From JABMRF01 sp964584985 (GTDB lineage: Bacteria > Patescibacteriota > Patescibacteriia > UBA11705 > JABHMO01), in assembly GCA_964584985.1 (NCBI GenBank), contig CAZPBK010000009.1, positions 1 to 42,480 on the forward strand: a stretch of 42,480 bases of DNA, given 5' to 3'. The number at the start of each line of letters is the position of its first letter. Within the stretch, counting starts at the first letter, position 1. The notes beneath the pieces are model-generated. The model saw nothing but the letters and a program-made list of their open reading frames with translations, searched no databases and was not told the DNA's origin. The translations under genes and the position numbers were made by a program. This document shows positions 7,127 through 15,311 of this stretch, in pieces.

Positions 7127-8134
7127 ATGTTTATCCGTAAAATAGGAATTGATTTGGGAACAACCTATACTTTGGTGCATTTGCCCAAAAGAGGTATTGT
7201 GATAAACGAACCATCGGTAGTAGCTATATCCAAAACCGACAAGAAAATTTTAGCTGTGGGCGATGAGGCCAAAGACATGATTGGCCGTACTCCCGATAGT
7301 ATTATTGCCAGTCGGCCATTGAAAGACGGAGTGATCGCTGATTACAAAGCCACTGAAGCCATGCTGAGATATTTTATCAATAAAGCAGTGGGCGGAATAA
7401 AACTTTTTCGGCCCGAAGTGATGGTGGCTGTGCCGGCCGGAGTCAGCTCCACTGAAAGAAGAGCGGTTATTGACGCGACTATTGCCGCCGGAGCCAGAGC
7501 TGCTTATATTATCAAAGAACCGGTGGCCGCGGCCATCGGCGCTAATATTCCGATCGGCAGCGCTTCCGGACATATGATTATTGATATTGGTGGCGGTACT
7601 TCGGAAATAGCGGTTATTTCCTTGGGGGGAATCGTAGCTTCTTCTTCCGTTAGAATCGGTGGAAACAAGTTTGATACTTCTATTGCCGAATATATCAGAA
7701 GAAAATATAATTTGGCCGTGGGTGAACGCACCGCGGAAAACATAAAAATAGAAATCGGTTCGGCCATGTACAGCGAAGGACCAACTGTTATGGAGGTTCG
7801 CGGTCGGGATATGATTTCCGGTTTGCCCAAAACTATAAACATTAATTCCAATGATGTGACCGAAGCTCTTCAAGAAGATTTGCAAGGTATTATAGAATCG
7901 GCCAAAGAGGTTTTACATGATACTCCGCCCGAGCTGTCCGCCGATGTTATAGACAAAGGCATTATTATGTCTGGCGGAAGCAGTTTGTTGCGAGATATTG
8001 ACCAGTTGGTTTCCAAGGTTATTGGTGTACCGGTTTATGTGGCTGATGACTCTCTACTTTGTGTAGCCAAGGGAACCGGTATAGCTTTGGAAAATTTGGA
8101 ATTGTACAAACGATCCATTCTGGCCACCAAGTAA
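7127..8134 (+). CDS. mreB: Rod-shape-determining protein MreB
   Basis: This bacterial actin (335 residues, usual length) polymerises on the inner membrane and guides cell-wall synthesis. The phosphate-1 loop is IGIDLGTTYTLV, the connect-1 region follows, phosphate-2 is MIIDIGGGTSEIAVISLGG, and the adenosine motif is IIMSGGSSLLRDID. The N-terminus (MFIRKIGIDLG) is short, with no amphipathic helix extension. An AGGGGGTGAT stretch complementary to 16S rRNA lies at 7099-7108, 18 nt before the ATG, too far for normal pairing. No mreC or mreD follows; the next gene is a HEPN-like protein. Confidence 0.97.
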   Translation: MFIRKIGIDLGTTYTLVHLPKRGIVINEPSVVAISKTDKKILAVGDEAKDMIGRTPDSIIASRPLKDGVIADYKATEAMLRYFINKAVGGIKLFRPEVMVAVPAGVSSTERRAVIDATIAAGARAAYIIKEPVAAAIGANIPIGSASGHMIIDIGGGTSEIAVISLGGIVASSSVRIGGNKFDTSIAEYIRRKYNLAVGERTAENIKIEIGSAMYSEGPTVMEVRGRDMISGLPKTININSNDVTEALQEDLQGIIESAKEVLHDTPPELSADVIDKGIIMSGGSSLLRDIDQLVSKVIGVPVYVADDSLLCVAKGTGIALENLELYKRSILATK

Positions 8135-8160
8135 ATAATTGTTCGGGTTTAGTAAAAAGT

Positions 8161-8778
8161 ATGATATCGAAAGAATTATTAAATGCTTTTATAAAAGAAG
8201 TTGATAAAGCTTGGCAACAATTTTGTGTTTGGATGTATTCATACAATAAATTTGTTGAGTATCAAAAAAAATTTAATAAGGATCCTAATTGTATTCGATA
8301 TAAGGGGAATATTATACCGGGATGCAGATATAAAAATTTTTGGGATATTTGCTTGCTTTCTTTGCAACATTCATTTATTTTATCGGTTGAAAGATTAATA
8401 CAACCTCCATACTTCCAAGGAGACAAAAAGAAAAAACGACTTTCCGTTTATTATATTCTCGAGTTGTTGGAAGAAGGCGAATTAAAAGCTGGAATAAAGA
8501 AAAGATTAGGGGAGCAAGAAGATTTTTTGAAATCTATAAAAAGAGTAAGAAATAATAGGTTGGCTCATAATGGATTAGATGAAAGAGTTAAAACTGTTAA
8601 AAAGGGGATAGAAACCTTTTTCAAGAACATGGAAAGCTCTATCAAAGAAATAAAACAAGAAAAAGATTTATTGAAGAGTTGTGATAATTTTAATTGTGAA
8701 TATGTAGAAGGGCTTTCAAAGACAGGAGTTGATGAAATATTCGAGGATTTGAATAAGGAGCGAAAATATAATTTGTAA
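8161..8778 (+). CDS. HEPN-like (AbiU2-like) protein
   Basis: This is a 205-residue, mainly helical protein. I chose ATG 8161 because upstream in-frame starts lie inside mreB. The key motif is RVRNNRLAHNG, with R130 and H136 spaced as in the HEPN R-x(4-6)-H signature. The preceding helices (about 60-80, CLLSLQHSFILSVERLI) resemble AbiU2-type HEPN domains, which occur in abortive infection and toxin systems and as uncharacterised singletons. The RNase role is an inference, since many HEPN-fold proteins lack activity. The C-terminus (about 150-205) is charged and coiled. Base use is more AT-rich than the flanking core genes, which suits an acquired gene. It sits between mreB and a glycosyltransferase 10 nt downstream. 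No antitoxin-like partner gene is seen beside it. Confidence 0.5.
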   Translation: MISKELLNAFIKEVDKAWQQFCVWMYSYNKFVEYQKKFNKDPNCIRYKGNIIPGCRYKNFWDICLLSLQHSFILSVERLIQPPYFQGDKKKKRLSVYYILELLEEGELKAGIKKRLGEQEDFLKSIKRVRNNRLAHNGLDERVKTVKKGIETFFKNMESSIKEIKQEKDLLKSCDNFNCEYVEGLSKTGVDEIFEDLNKERKYNL

Positions 8779-8787
8779 AAATTTGTT

Positions 8788-9885
8788 ATGTTAATAGGCA
8801 TTGACGCTTCGCGTGCCAATAAAAATAAAAAAACCGGAGTGGAGTGGTATTCTTATCATTTGATTGAGCAGTTTAAAAAAATTGATAAGAAAAACCGCTT
8901 TTTTTTGTATACCAATGAACCGTTAAAAGGCGACTTGGCCAAGTGTCCGTTAAATTTTGAAGAAAAAGTTTTAAATTGGCCGTTATCTCGTTTCTGGACC
9001 ATGGGACGCTTAACTTGGGAAATGCTTTTGGCTAAGGAAAAACCGGATTTGCTTTTTGTACCTTCTCATACCTTGCCTTTGGCTAAACCCGACAAAGCGG
9101 TTGTGACCATTCATGACATTGGCTTTGAACATTTTCCGGATTTTTATCACTGGGCTGACAAGTCTTATCATAAGTTGGCAATTAAAATCATAAAAAGAAA
9201 AGCTGATAAAATTATTACAGTTTCTCAGTATTCCAAAAAAGACATTTCCAATGTTTATAATCTTGACATGGAAAAGATAAAAGTTGTTTACAACGGATAT
9301 GACAAGGAAACCTACCACCTTATCAAAGACTTTGAGCCAAAAATAAAAGAACCGTATATTTTATTTATCGGTCGCTTGGAATTAAAGAAGAACATTCCAA
9401 GACTGGTAAAAGCCTTTGCCCGGTTAAAGCAACAAAATCCGCAATTAAAGCATAAACTGGTTTTGATCGGCTCCAAGGGCTTAACTTTTAATTTAGTGGA
9501 AAAACAAATAAAAAAATACCAACTTGATGAACAAATTATTTTTCCGGGTTGGGTTAAAGATGAGGAATTGCCGGTTTGGTTGAACGGCGCGGATTTATTT
9601 GCTTTTCCTTCAATATTTGAAGGTTTTGGCATTCCGGTTTTGGAGGCTATGGCTTGCGGTTGTCCGGTGGTTTGTTCAGATTCCACCAGTTTACCCGAAG
9701 CGGCCGGGCGAGCTACTTTGATGTTTGATCCGAGAAATGTTGAGCAAATGACTGAGCAGATGAAAAAGGTTTTAACCGACGCTTATATTAAAGCCGAGCT
9801 GGTTAAAAAAGGTCTTGAGCGGGTAAAAAATTTTTCTTGGAAAAAATGCGCAGATCAGACTTTGGAGGTTTTGGAAAATACTTAA
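8788..9885 (+). CDS. Glycosyltransferase family 4 (GT-B fold)
   Basis: This 365-residue protein transfers a sugar from a nucleotide sugar to an envelope acceptor; neither sugar nor acceptor can be read from sequence. The N-terminal half starts LIGIDASRANKNKKTGVEWYSYHL and includes DLLFVPSHTLPL and VVTIHDIGFEHFPDFY, as in family 4 mannosyltransferase-like enzymes. The C-terminal donor domain has YILFIGRLELKKNIPRLV, IIFPGWVKDEELPVWL, and the E-x7-E motif in FPSIFEGFGIPVLEAMACG. No membrane segment is present, so it probably acts at the inner face of the membrane. It is not in a larger polysaccharide cluster. Confidence 0.9.
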   Translation: MLIGIDASRANKNKKTGVEWYSYHLIEQFKKIDKKNRFFLYTNEPLKGDLAKCPLNFEEKVLNWPLSRFWTMGRLTWEMLLAKEKPDLLFVPSHTLPLAKPDKAVVTIHDIGFEHFPDFYHWADKSYHKLAIKIIKRKADKIITVSQYSKKDISNVYNLDMEKIKVVYNGYDKETYHLIKDFEPKIKEPYILFIGRLELKKNIPRLVKAFARLKQQNPQLKHKLVLIGSKGLTFNLVEKQIKKYQLDEQIIFPGWVKDEELPVWLNGADLFAFPSIFEGFGIPVLEAMACGCPVVCSDSTSLPEAAGRATLMFDPRNVEQMTEQMKKVLTDAYIKAELVKKGLERVKNFSWKKCADQTLEVLENT

Positions 9886-9916
9886 CAAAGAAACAAAATT
9901 TTGCTAATATAAAGGT

Positions 9917-10957
9917 ATGATAGCTGAAATGAATTTTAATTGGCCGATTATTGGCCATGACAAGTTAAAAAAAAATTTACAGACCGGAATTAGAAATCAG
10001 AGCATGGCTCATGCTTATCTCTTTTACGGTCCGAAAAAAGTAGGGAAAACTTTAACCGCCAAGTTTTTTGCCAAATCAATTTTGTGTGAAAATTATCGAA
10101 AAAGATTTTATGGCAAAGCCGGTGACGATACAACTCCCTGTGGTCAATGTTCAGCTTGTCGTCAAGTGGAAAACAGAATTTATCCGGATTTATATTTTTT
10201 AGAAAGAGAAAGCGCTAAAAAGTCAGGAGTAAAACAACAGATCAGTGTGAGTCAGGTTCGTGATCTTTTGACAAGAATAAACAAACGAAGTTTTTTGAAT
10301 TCCTATAAAGTGGTAATTATTCCCGAAGCTGAATATTTGTCTGTTCAGGCGGCCAACAGTCTTTTGAAAACTTTGGAAGAACCGTTTGCCAAGACCGTTA
10401 TTATTTTAATAGCCGGAGAAAAAAGAAATATTTTACCGACTATTTTATCGCGAAGTCGTATTCTGAAATTTTTGCCGGTGGCCAGGACGGCCATTTACGA
10501 TTATTTGGTTGAAAAAGGGGCAAACAGGGAGTTGGCCAAAGAACTTTCTTTTATGGCTCATGGAAGACCTACGGTGGCGATGAAACTTTTTACGGATAAA
10601 GAGCTTTTGCGGGAATATAGACAAATGAATAAAGAGATTTTGGGTTTACTGAAAAATGATGTTATAGAAAAATTTAAGCAAATTGAACAGCACACAAAAA
10701 AGGGACAAGATAAGGAAAAGATTCAGCAAAAGTTGACTTACTTGACCGGTTTGCTCAGAGATGTTTTGTTGGTGAAAAATTACAAAAGGGAACTTTTGGC
10801 CAATCCGTATTTGGAAGAGGAACTTTCAGTTTTTGCGGAACAAAAAAGTACCGGTGAATTGTGTCGATTGATTTACGGAGCCGAGCAAGCAAAAGAGTAT
10901 ATAAAAGCCAATATTAATTCTCGGTTGGTGCTGGAAAATTTGCTTTTAAATAATTAA
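9917..10957 (+). CDS. holB: DNA polymerase III, delta prime subunit
   Basis: This clamp-loader subunit has 346 residues. The P-loop GPKKVGKT is at 38-45. Zinc is held by four cysteines, C57, C75, C78 and C81. The sensor region SLLKTLEEP and the ILSRSRILKF segment follow; in place of the usual SRC motif the sequence reads SRS, so the arginine finger is kept and the cysteine is lost. The C-terminal collar domain spans about 215-346. ATG 9917 is used; ATG 9929 is an alternative that removes four residues. It is followed by a lipoprotein gene 20 nt on. Confidence 0.92.
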   Translation: MIAEMNFNWPIIGHDKLKKNLQTGIRNQSMAHAYLFYGPKKVGKTLTAKFFAKSILCENYRKRFYGKAGDDTTPCGQCSACRQVENRIYPDLYFLERESAKKSGVKQQISVSQVRDLLTRINKRSFLNSYKVVIIPEAEYLSVQAANSLLKTLEEPFAKTVIILIAGEKRNILPTILSRSRILKFLPVARTAIYDYLVEKGANRELAKELSFMAHGRPTVAMKLFTDKELLREYRQMNKEILGLLKNDVIEKFKQIEQHTKKGQDKEKIQQKLTYLTGLLRDVLLVKNYKRELLANPYLEEELSVFAEQKSTGELCRLIYGAEQAKEYIKANINSRLVLENLLLNN

Positions 10958-10977
10958 TAAAAAATAAAAATAATCCT

Positions 10978-12042
10978 ATGTACAAAAAAGTTGTTTTAAC
11001 GGTGATTATTGTCTCCGTAATCCTGGGGTTTGGAGGCTGTATAAAATTTAAAAGCAGTGAAACCAAAGTGACTGATTTGGGCGGAGTATTTTTTACTGAT
11101 GATCGTTTTGAAACCTGGCATACCAAGTCTTTACTCATGACTCCCGGAGAGCAACCCGGATCAATAAGCAATACGGATGTTTATTTTATGAAATTTGATC
11201 CGAGCGACGATCAAACCATTTATACCGGTACGCGCGCCGATGGTTTGTTTTATTCATATAATTCCGGTCAAGGCTGGAATAAATTAAAAAACCTGCCGAC
11301 TGGGTTTGTGCGCGATATGGCTATTGATCCGGAAAACAAATGCCGTTTATATGCCGCCGTGCATACCAGGATTTTTAAAAGCGAAGATTGCGGCAGAACT
11401 TGGAAAAAGGTTTTTTATTCGGACAATCCTGAGATAAAGATAAGTTCTATGGATATTGATTGGTATAGCCCGGAAGTTTTATATGCCGGTTTGACCGATG
11501 GAACTTTGCTGAAAACGGTTAACCGAGGGGAGAGTTGGTCTTTATCAAAAAAATTTGAAAACCGAGTTCATAAAATAATGGTTGATCCATATGATACGCG
11601 CGTGGTTTATGCCGGAATTTTGGAAAAAGGCCTTTTCAGAACTGATGATAAAGGAGAAAATTGGCTTGATTTGAATAAGGCTATGGATGATTATAAAAAT
11701 GCTGATGAATTTTATGATTTTTCACTTTCCAAAAGCCGTCGAGATATGATAATATATGCCAATGACTACGGAGTATTACGCAGTTATGACAAGGGGCAAA
11801 CATGGATGCCGATCGAACTGGTTACTCAGCCGGGAGAGGAAAGGATCTATTCCGTGGAAATTGATCCTCAGAGCGAGAATTATATTTATTACAGTACGGA
11901 CGAGGCGGTTTATAAATCTATTGACGGTGGAGATAGTTGGGTAGTAAAGAAAACGCCAACTACTCGAGTGGTCGGCGAATTTTTGATTCATCCGAAAGAC
12001 GGTTCAAAGGTTTATGTTGGAGTTAAACAAATGAAGAAATAA
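10978..12042 (+). CDS. Lipoprotein with Asp-box beta-propeller (YCF48/sortilin-like)
   Basis: This 354-residue protein has a hydrophobic N-terminus and a lipobox ending GFGGC, with the lipidated cysteine at about residue 21, so it is anchored on the outer face of the membrane. At least six Asp-box-like hairpins recur: SYNSGQGW, SEDCGRTW, TVNRGESW, TDDKGENW, SYDKGQTW and SIDGGDSW. Each is preceded by a strand of the type 'DPxxxxxxYAG'. This is the blade pattern of YCF48/Vps10-like propellers. Such proteins often help assemble membrane complexes or bind ligands; the partner is not evident here. It sits between holB and frr with no signal of its own. Confidence 0.85.
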   Translation: MYKKVVLTVIIVSVILGFGGCIKFKSSETKVTDLGGVFFTDDRFETWHTKSLLMTPGEQPGSISNTDVYFMKFDPSDDQTIYTGTRADGLFYSYNSGQGWNKLKNLPTGFVRDMAIDPENKCRLYAAVHTRIFKSEDCGRTWKKVFYSDNPEIKISSMDIDWYSPEVLYAGLTDGTLLKTVNRGESWSLSKKFENRVHKIMVDPYDTRVVYAGILEKGLFRTDDKGENWLDLNKAMDDYKNADEFYDFSLSKSRRDMIIYANDYGVLRSYDKGQTWMPIELVTQPGEERIYSVEIDPQSENYIYYSTDEAVYKSIDGGDSWVVKKTPTTRVVGEFLIHPKDGSKVYVGVKQMKK

Positions 12043-12074
12043 TTTTTAAATTTAATTATTAAACTATAAAAAAT

Positions 12075-12632
12075 ATGTCAAACAGATTTATTGAACAACA
12101 TCAAGAGGAATTTAATAAAGCGGTAGAACATTTTGAAAAAGAACTTTCAGCCGTAAGGGCGGGTAGAGCTAATCCGTCAATGTTGGACAGCGTAGCGGTT
12201 GATGCTTACGGTGTAAAGACGCCGTTAAAACAAGTGGCCAGTATTTCTGTTCCCGAAGCTCGGAGTATGGAAGTGGAGCCTTGGGATAAAAACTTGATTA
12301 AAGAGGTGGAAAAAGCTATTTCCGCGGCTGATTTGGGTTTAAGTGTTTCGGCTGAGAGTACCTTGGTCAGAGTCACTGTTCCGCAAATGACCGAAGAAAA
12401 AAGAAAAGAAATGGTTAAACAAATAAAGGAAAAATTGGAAGAAGCCAGGGTGGCTGTTCGTTCAATTAGGGAAAAGGTTAAAGAAGATATTACGGAAGCG
12501 GAAAAATCCAAAGATATTACGGAAGATGATAAATATGATTTTGTAGAAGATCTGGATAAAAAAGTGTCTGAATTGAATAAAAAACTTGAAAATATGGCCG
12601 AGGAAAAAGAAAAACAAGTAATGTCGGTTTAA
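12075..12632 (+). CDS. frr: Ribosome recycling factor
   Basis: This protein separates ribosomal subunits with EF-G after termination. It has 185 residues, the normal length. The family pattern is clear: FEKELSAVRAGRANPSMLDSV, then YGVKTPLKQVASISVPEARSMEVEPWD, VTVPQMTEEKRKEMVKQIKEKLEEARVAVRSIR, and the C-terminal helix ending in EKEKQVMSV. The usual neighbours tsf and pyrH are absent; it lies between a lipoprotein gene and glyS, 24 nt upstream of the latter. Confidence 0.98.
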   Translation: MSNRFIEQHQEEFNKAVEHFEKELSAVRAGRANPSMLDSVAVDAYGVKTPLKQVASISVPEARSMEVEPWDKNLIKEVEKAISAADLGLSVSAESTLVRVTVPQMTEEKRKEMVKQIKEKLEEARVAVRSIREKVKEDITEAEKSKDITEDDKYDFVEDLDKKVSELNKKLENMAEEKEKQVMSV

Positions 12633-12655
12633 TTTAGAATTAAGTTTGAATAATT

Positions 12656-13975
12656 ATGTCGGAAAAAAAAATGGAGAAAATAGTTAGTTTGTGCAAAAGA
12701 CGAGGTTTTGTTTATGCCGGTTCTGATCTTTATGGCGGATTGGCCAATACATATGACTATGGCCCTTTGGGAGTGGAACTGAAAAATAATCTGAGGACAA
12801 TTTGGTGGAAAAAGTTTGTCAGAGAAAACAAAAATGTGGTTGGTTTGGATGGTGGAATTTTTATGAGTCCGAAGGTTTGGGAAGCCAGCGGTCATTTGAA
12901 AAATTTTAAGGATCCGCTAAAAGAGTGCAAAGAGTGTCATGCTCGATTTAGACCGGACAAAGTGGATGATCCGAATGTTTGCCCTATTTGTGGTAAGAAG
13001 AATTTAACCGAAGAAAAATTATTTTTGGGCATGTTTAGAACTTTTATCGGTCCGGTGGAAGAAGAAGCTTTGACCGCTTATTTGCGTCCGGAAACAGCTC
13101 AGGCTATTTTTGTGAACTATAAAAATGTTTTGGATTCCACTAATCAAAAAATTCCTTTTGGCATTGCTCAGACCGGAAAGGCTTTTAGAAACGAGATTAC
13201 TACCGGAAATTTTATTTTTCGTACTTTGGAGTTTGAGCAAATGGAGTTGGAGTACTTTATTTCACCAGACTCTGATTGGCAAAAGGATTTTGATTTTTGG
13301 CAAAAAAACATGAGGGATTATGCCGATGAGATTGGTATTAATATGAAAAAACTTTATGCCGTGGATATTCCGAAAGATGAAAGAGCTCATTATTCTCAAA
13401 AAACTATTGATTTTGAATATGAATTTCCTTTTGGCCAAGATGAACTTTGGGGGTTGGCCTATCGTACTGATTATGATTTGAAAAAACATCAGGAGTCTTC
13501 GGGTGAGGATTTGCAGTATTTTGATCCGCAAGCTCAAGAAAAATATTTACCGCATGTTATTGAACCTTCATTGGGCTTGGATCGCAGTGTTTTGGCGGTT
13601 TTGTGCAGCGCTTATCGTGAAGAAGAAGTGAGTAAAGATGAAATCCGTGTGGTTTTACAATTAAAACCTGAGGTGGCTCCCTATAAAATCGCGGTTTTTC
13701 CGTTACTGAAAAACAAGGAAAAATTAGTTAAAAAAGCCAAAGAGATTTATCAAGACTTGAATAAACAATATATGGTTTTTTGGGATGATCGGGGCAATAT
13801 TGGCAAAAGATATCGTTATCAAGACGAGATTGGTACCCCGTATTGCGTGACTGTTGATTTTGAAACCGTGGAAAAAGATCAGGCGGTGACTGTGCGTGAT
13901 CGTGATACTATGGAGCAGGAAAGAGTGAAGATCAAGGATCTGGAAAAATATTTTGATGAAAAATTGGCGCAGTAA
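12656..13975 (+). CDS. glyS: Glycine--tRNA ligase (single-chain, alpha2 type)
   Basis: This is a class II synthetase of 439 residues, the homodimeric type found in archaea, eukaryotes and some bacteria, not the alpha2-beta2 type. Seen: the N-terminal KRRGFVYAGSDLYGGLANTYDYGPLGVELKNN pattern (residues 13-44), a zinc-like cluster CKECHARF and CPICG, LRPETAQAIFVNY, motif 2 AFRNEITTGNFIFRTLEFEQME, motif 3 VIEPSLGLDRSVLAVL, and a C-terminal anticodon-binding domain (about 340-439). Start ATG 12656 has no Shine-Dalgarno sequence. An intrinsic terminator lies about 120 nt downstream. Confidence 0.96.
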   Translation: MSEKKMEKIVSLCKRRGFVYAGSDLYGGLANTYDYGPLGVELKNNLRTIWWKKFVRENKNVVGLDGGIFMSPKVWEASGHLKNFKDPLKECKECHARFRPDKVDDPNVCPICGKKNLTEEKLFLGMFRTFIGPVEEEALTAYLRPETAQAIFVNYKNVLDSTNQKIPFGIAQTGKAFRNEITTGNFIFRTLEFEQMELEYFISPDSDWQKDFDFWQKNMRDYADEIGINMKKLYAVDIPKDERAHYSQKTIDFEYEFPFGQDELWGLAYRTDYDLKKHQESSGEDLQYFDPQAQEKYLPHVIEPSLGLDRSVLAVLCSAYREEEVSKDEIRVVLQLKPEVAPYKIAVFPLLKNKEKLVKKAKEIYQDLNKQYMVFWDDRGNIGKRYRYQDEIGTPYCVTVDFETVEKDQAVTVRDRDTMEQERVKIKDLEKYFDEKLAQ

Positions 13976-14095
13976 ATTGTTGCATTTTTATATATAAGCA
14001 TAAAACACAAAAATATGGTAAAAAAAATGCTGGAAAAAGTGGGTAGCGGGTCGGAAATATAATTTATATTAAAGTTTTTACAGATAAACGCTTTC

Positions 14096-14123
14096 AAGGA
14101 GCAAGGTTTTTTGCTCCTTTTTT
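14096..14123 (+). terminator. Intrinsic terminator after glyS
   Basis: Perfect 9-bp stem, AAGGAGCAA with TTGCTCCTT, 6-nt loop GGTTTT, then a T-run. The 120 bp between glyS and this hairpin hold only a 15-codon ORF that I do not call. Confidence 0.9.
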
Positions 14124-14139
14124 GATTTTATTGTATAAT
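14111..14139 (+). promoter_or_regulatory. Promoter for the PfkB kinase, overlapping the terminator
   Basis: TTGCTC (14111-14116), a 17-nt spacer, and TATAAT (14134-14139). The -35 box is the 3' arm of the glyS terminator. The ATG at 14184 lies 44 nt after the -10 box. Confidence 0.6.
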
Positions 14140-14183
14140 AATATTGTCAAAATAATAAAAATAAAAATAAAGATAAAATCAAT

Positions 14184-15161
14184 ATGAAAAGATTTGAAGT
14201 GGTTACTGTGGGCAGTGCACTTAAAGATATTATGTTTTACAGTGACCAGATAAGCATTGTTAAAAACAAAAAAGATTTAACCAGGCAAAAATTAATGGCC
14301 GTGGAATATGGCGCCAAGATTCCGATCAAAGATATTTTTGTTAATTACGGAGGCGGAGCTTTGAATACCGCTGTTGGATTTAAAAATTTTGGTCTTAATG
14401 TGGCGCCCATGGTTTGTCTTGGTGATGATTTGGTGGGACAAGAGATTTTCAGTTATTTAAAAAGAAAAAAGATAAACACTTATTTAATGTCGGTGGATAA
14501 AAAGGAAAAAACCGGTTTTTCCGTGATTATTACCGCGGTCAAAGAAAAAGAACATACTATTTTTACCCACAAAGGAGCAACGGATAGTTTGGAGGTTCAC
14601 AGCTTGCGCAATTTTAAGGCCAAATGGTTTTATGTTTCGGCACTAAGCAATCAGAGCTGGGCCATGGAATTTGATAAAATTATTCGCCAGACCAAAAGAA
14701 ATACAAAAATAGCTTGGAATCCGGGCAATTTACAGTTAGAGGATTGGGAGGTTTTAATAAAATTCTTGCCGTCTGTTGAAGTATTGATTTTAAATAAAGA
14801 TGAAGCTCTGGAGCTGGTAAAACGAGCTAAGCCGAAAACAGCTAAAAAAGATTTAACCAATACTAAGTTTTTGTTAAAAAAATTGCGTGAATTTGGTGTG
14901 CAAAAAGCGGTTATTACCCAGGGAGCCAGAGGGGCGGCGGCCATTGATCAGCTTGATAAGTACTATTATTTGCCGGCGGCCGGTCAAAAACAAAAAATCG
15001 TGGATACCGTGGGCGCGGGTGATGCTTTTTCTTCGGGTTTGGTAGCCGGACTGGTAAAGTGGGATAATTTTGAAAAAGCTCTTCAGCTGGGAATTCGAAA
15101 CAGCGCTCGAGTTTTAACTCGTGTGGGTGCGCAAAACGGTCTTTTGGAAGTTAAATTATAG
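14184..15161 (+). CDS. PfkB-family carbohydrate/nucleoside kinase
   Basis: This ribokinase-fold kinase of 325 residues phosphorylates a sugar or nucleoside with ATP; the substrate is not clear. The first motif is NYGGGALNTAVGFKNFGLNVAPMVCLGDDLVGQ (about 54-86). The anion hole and catalytic base are in VDTVGAGDAFSSGLVAGL near the C-terminus, with aspartate as base. ILNKDEALELV and KAVITQGARGAAAID are also typical. The N-terminus, FEVVTVGSALKDIMFYSD, is longer than in ribokinase. It has its own promoter and terminator, so it is a single-gene unit. Confidence 0.88.
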   Translation: MKRFEVVTVGSALKDIMFYSDQISIVKNKKDLTRQKLMAVEYGAKIPIKDIFVNYGGGALNTAVGFKNFGLNVAPMVCLGDDLVGQEIFSYLKRKKINTYLMSVDKKEKTGFSVIITAVKEKEHTIFTHKGATDSLEVHSLRNFKAKWFYVSALSNQSWAMEFDKIIRQTKRNTKIAWNPGNLQLEDWEVLIKFLPSVEVLILNKDEALELVKRAKPKTAKKDLTNTKFLLKKLREFGVQKAVITQGARGAAAIDQLDKYYYLPAAGQKQKIVDTVGAGDAFSSGLVAGLVKWDNFEKALQLGIRNSARVLTRVGAQNGLLEVKL

Positions 15162-15171
15162 GTTTTTAATA

Positions 15172-15209
15172 AAAAAAACAATGTTTTGATTTACTATCAT
15201 TGTTTTTTT
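15172..15209 (+). terminator. Intrinsic terminator after the PfkB kinase
   Basis: 12-bp stem, AAAAAAACAATG with CATTGTTTTTTT, and a 14-nt loop; ends in a T-run. The stem is AT-rich and symmetric, so it may also work in reverse. Confidence 0.75.
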
Positions 15210-15246
15210 GTTGAGTTATAAACTTTTTTTTTGTTGGGATCAATGT

Positions 15247-15252
15247 TATAAT
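15247..15252 (+). promoter_or_regulatory. Possible -10 box upstream of pduL
   Basis: TATAAT 59 nt before the pduL ATG, in an otherwise non-coding gap. There is no good -35 box at 16-18 nt, only a T-rich tract. Confidence 0.35.
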
Positions 15253-15311
15253 TTAATTATACAGCGGTTTTATACCGTAAGTTTATTTGTTAAAAAAATA
15301 ACTGAACTTAT

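Noticed and set aside
7250..7885. Long antisense ORF across mreB (211 codons)
   Set aside because: Shadow of the conserved mreB frame; low-complexity His/Ser-rich translation and no start or promoter signal.
8059..8160. Longer start for the HEPN-like gene within mreB
   Set aside because: The added residues are a shifted reading of the conserved MreB C-terminus; ATG 8161 gives a compact protein.
14015..14062. 15-codon ORF between glyS and its terminator
   Set aside because: Too short to judge, no Shine-Dalgarno sequence, no hydrophobic or other clear pattern; probably part of the 3' leader to the terminator.
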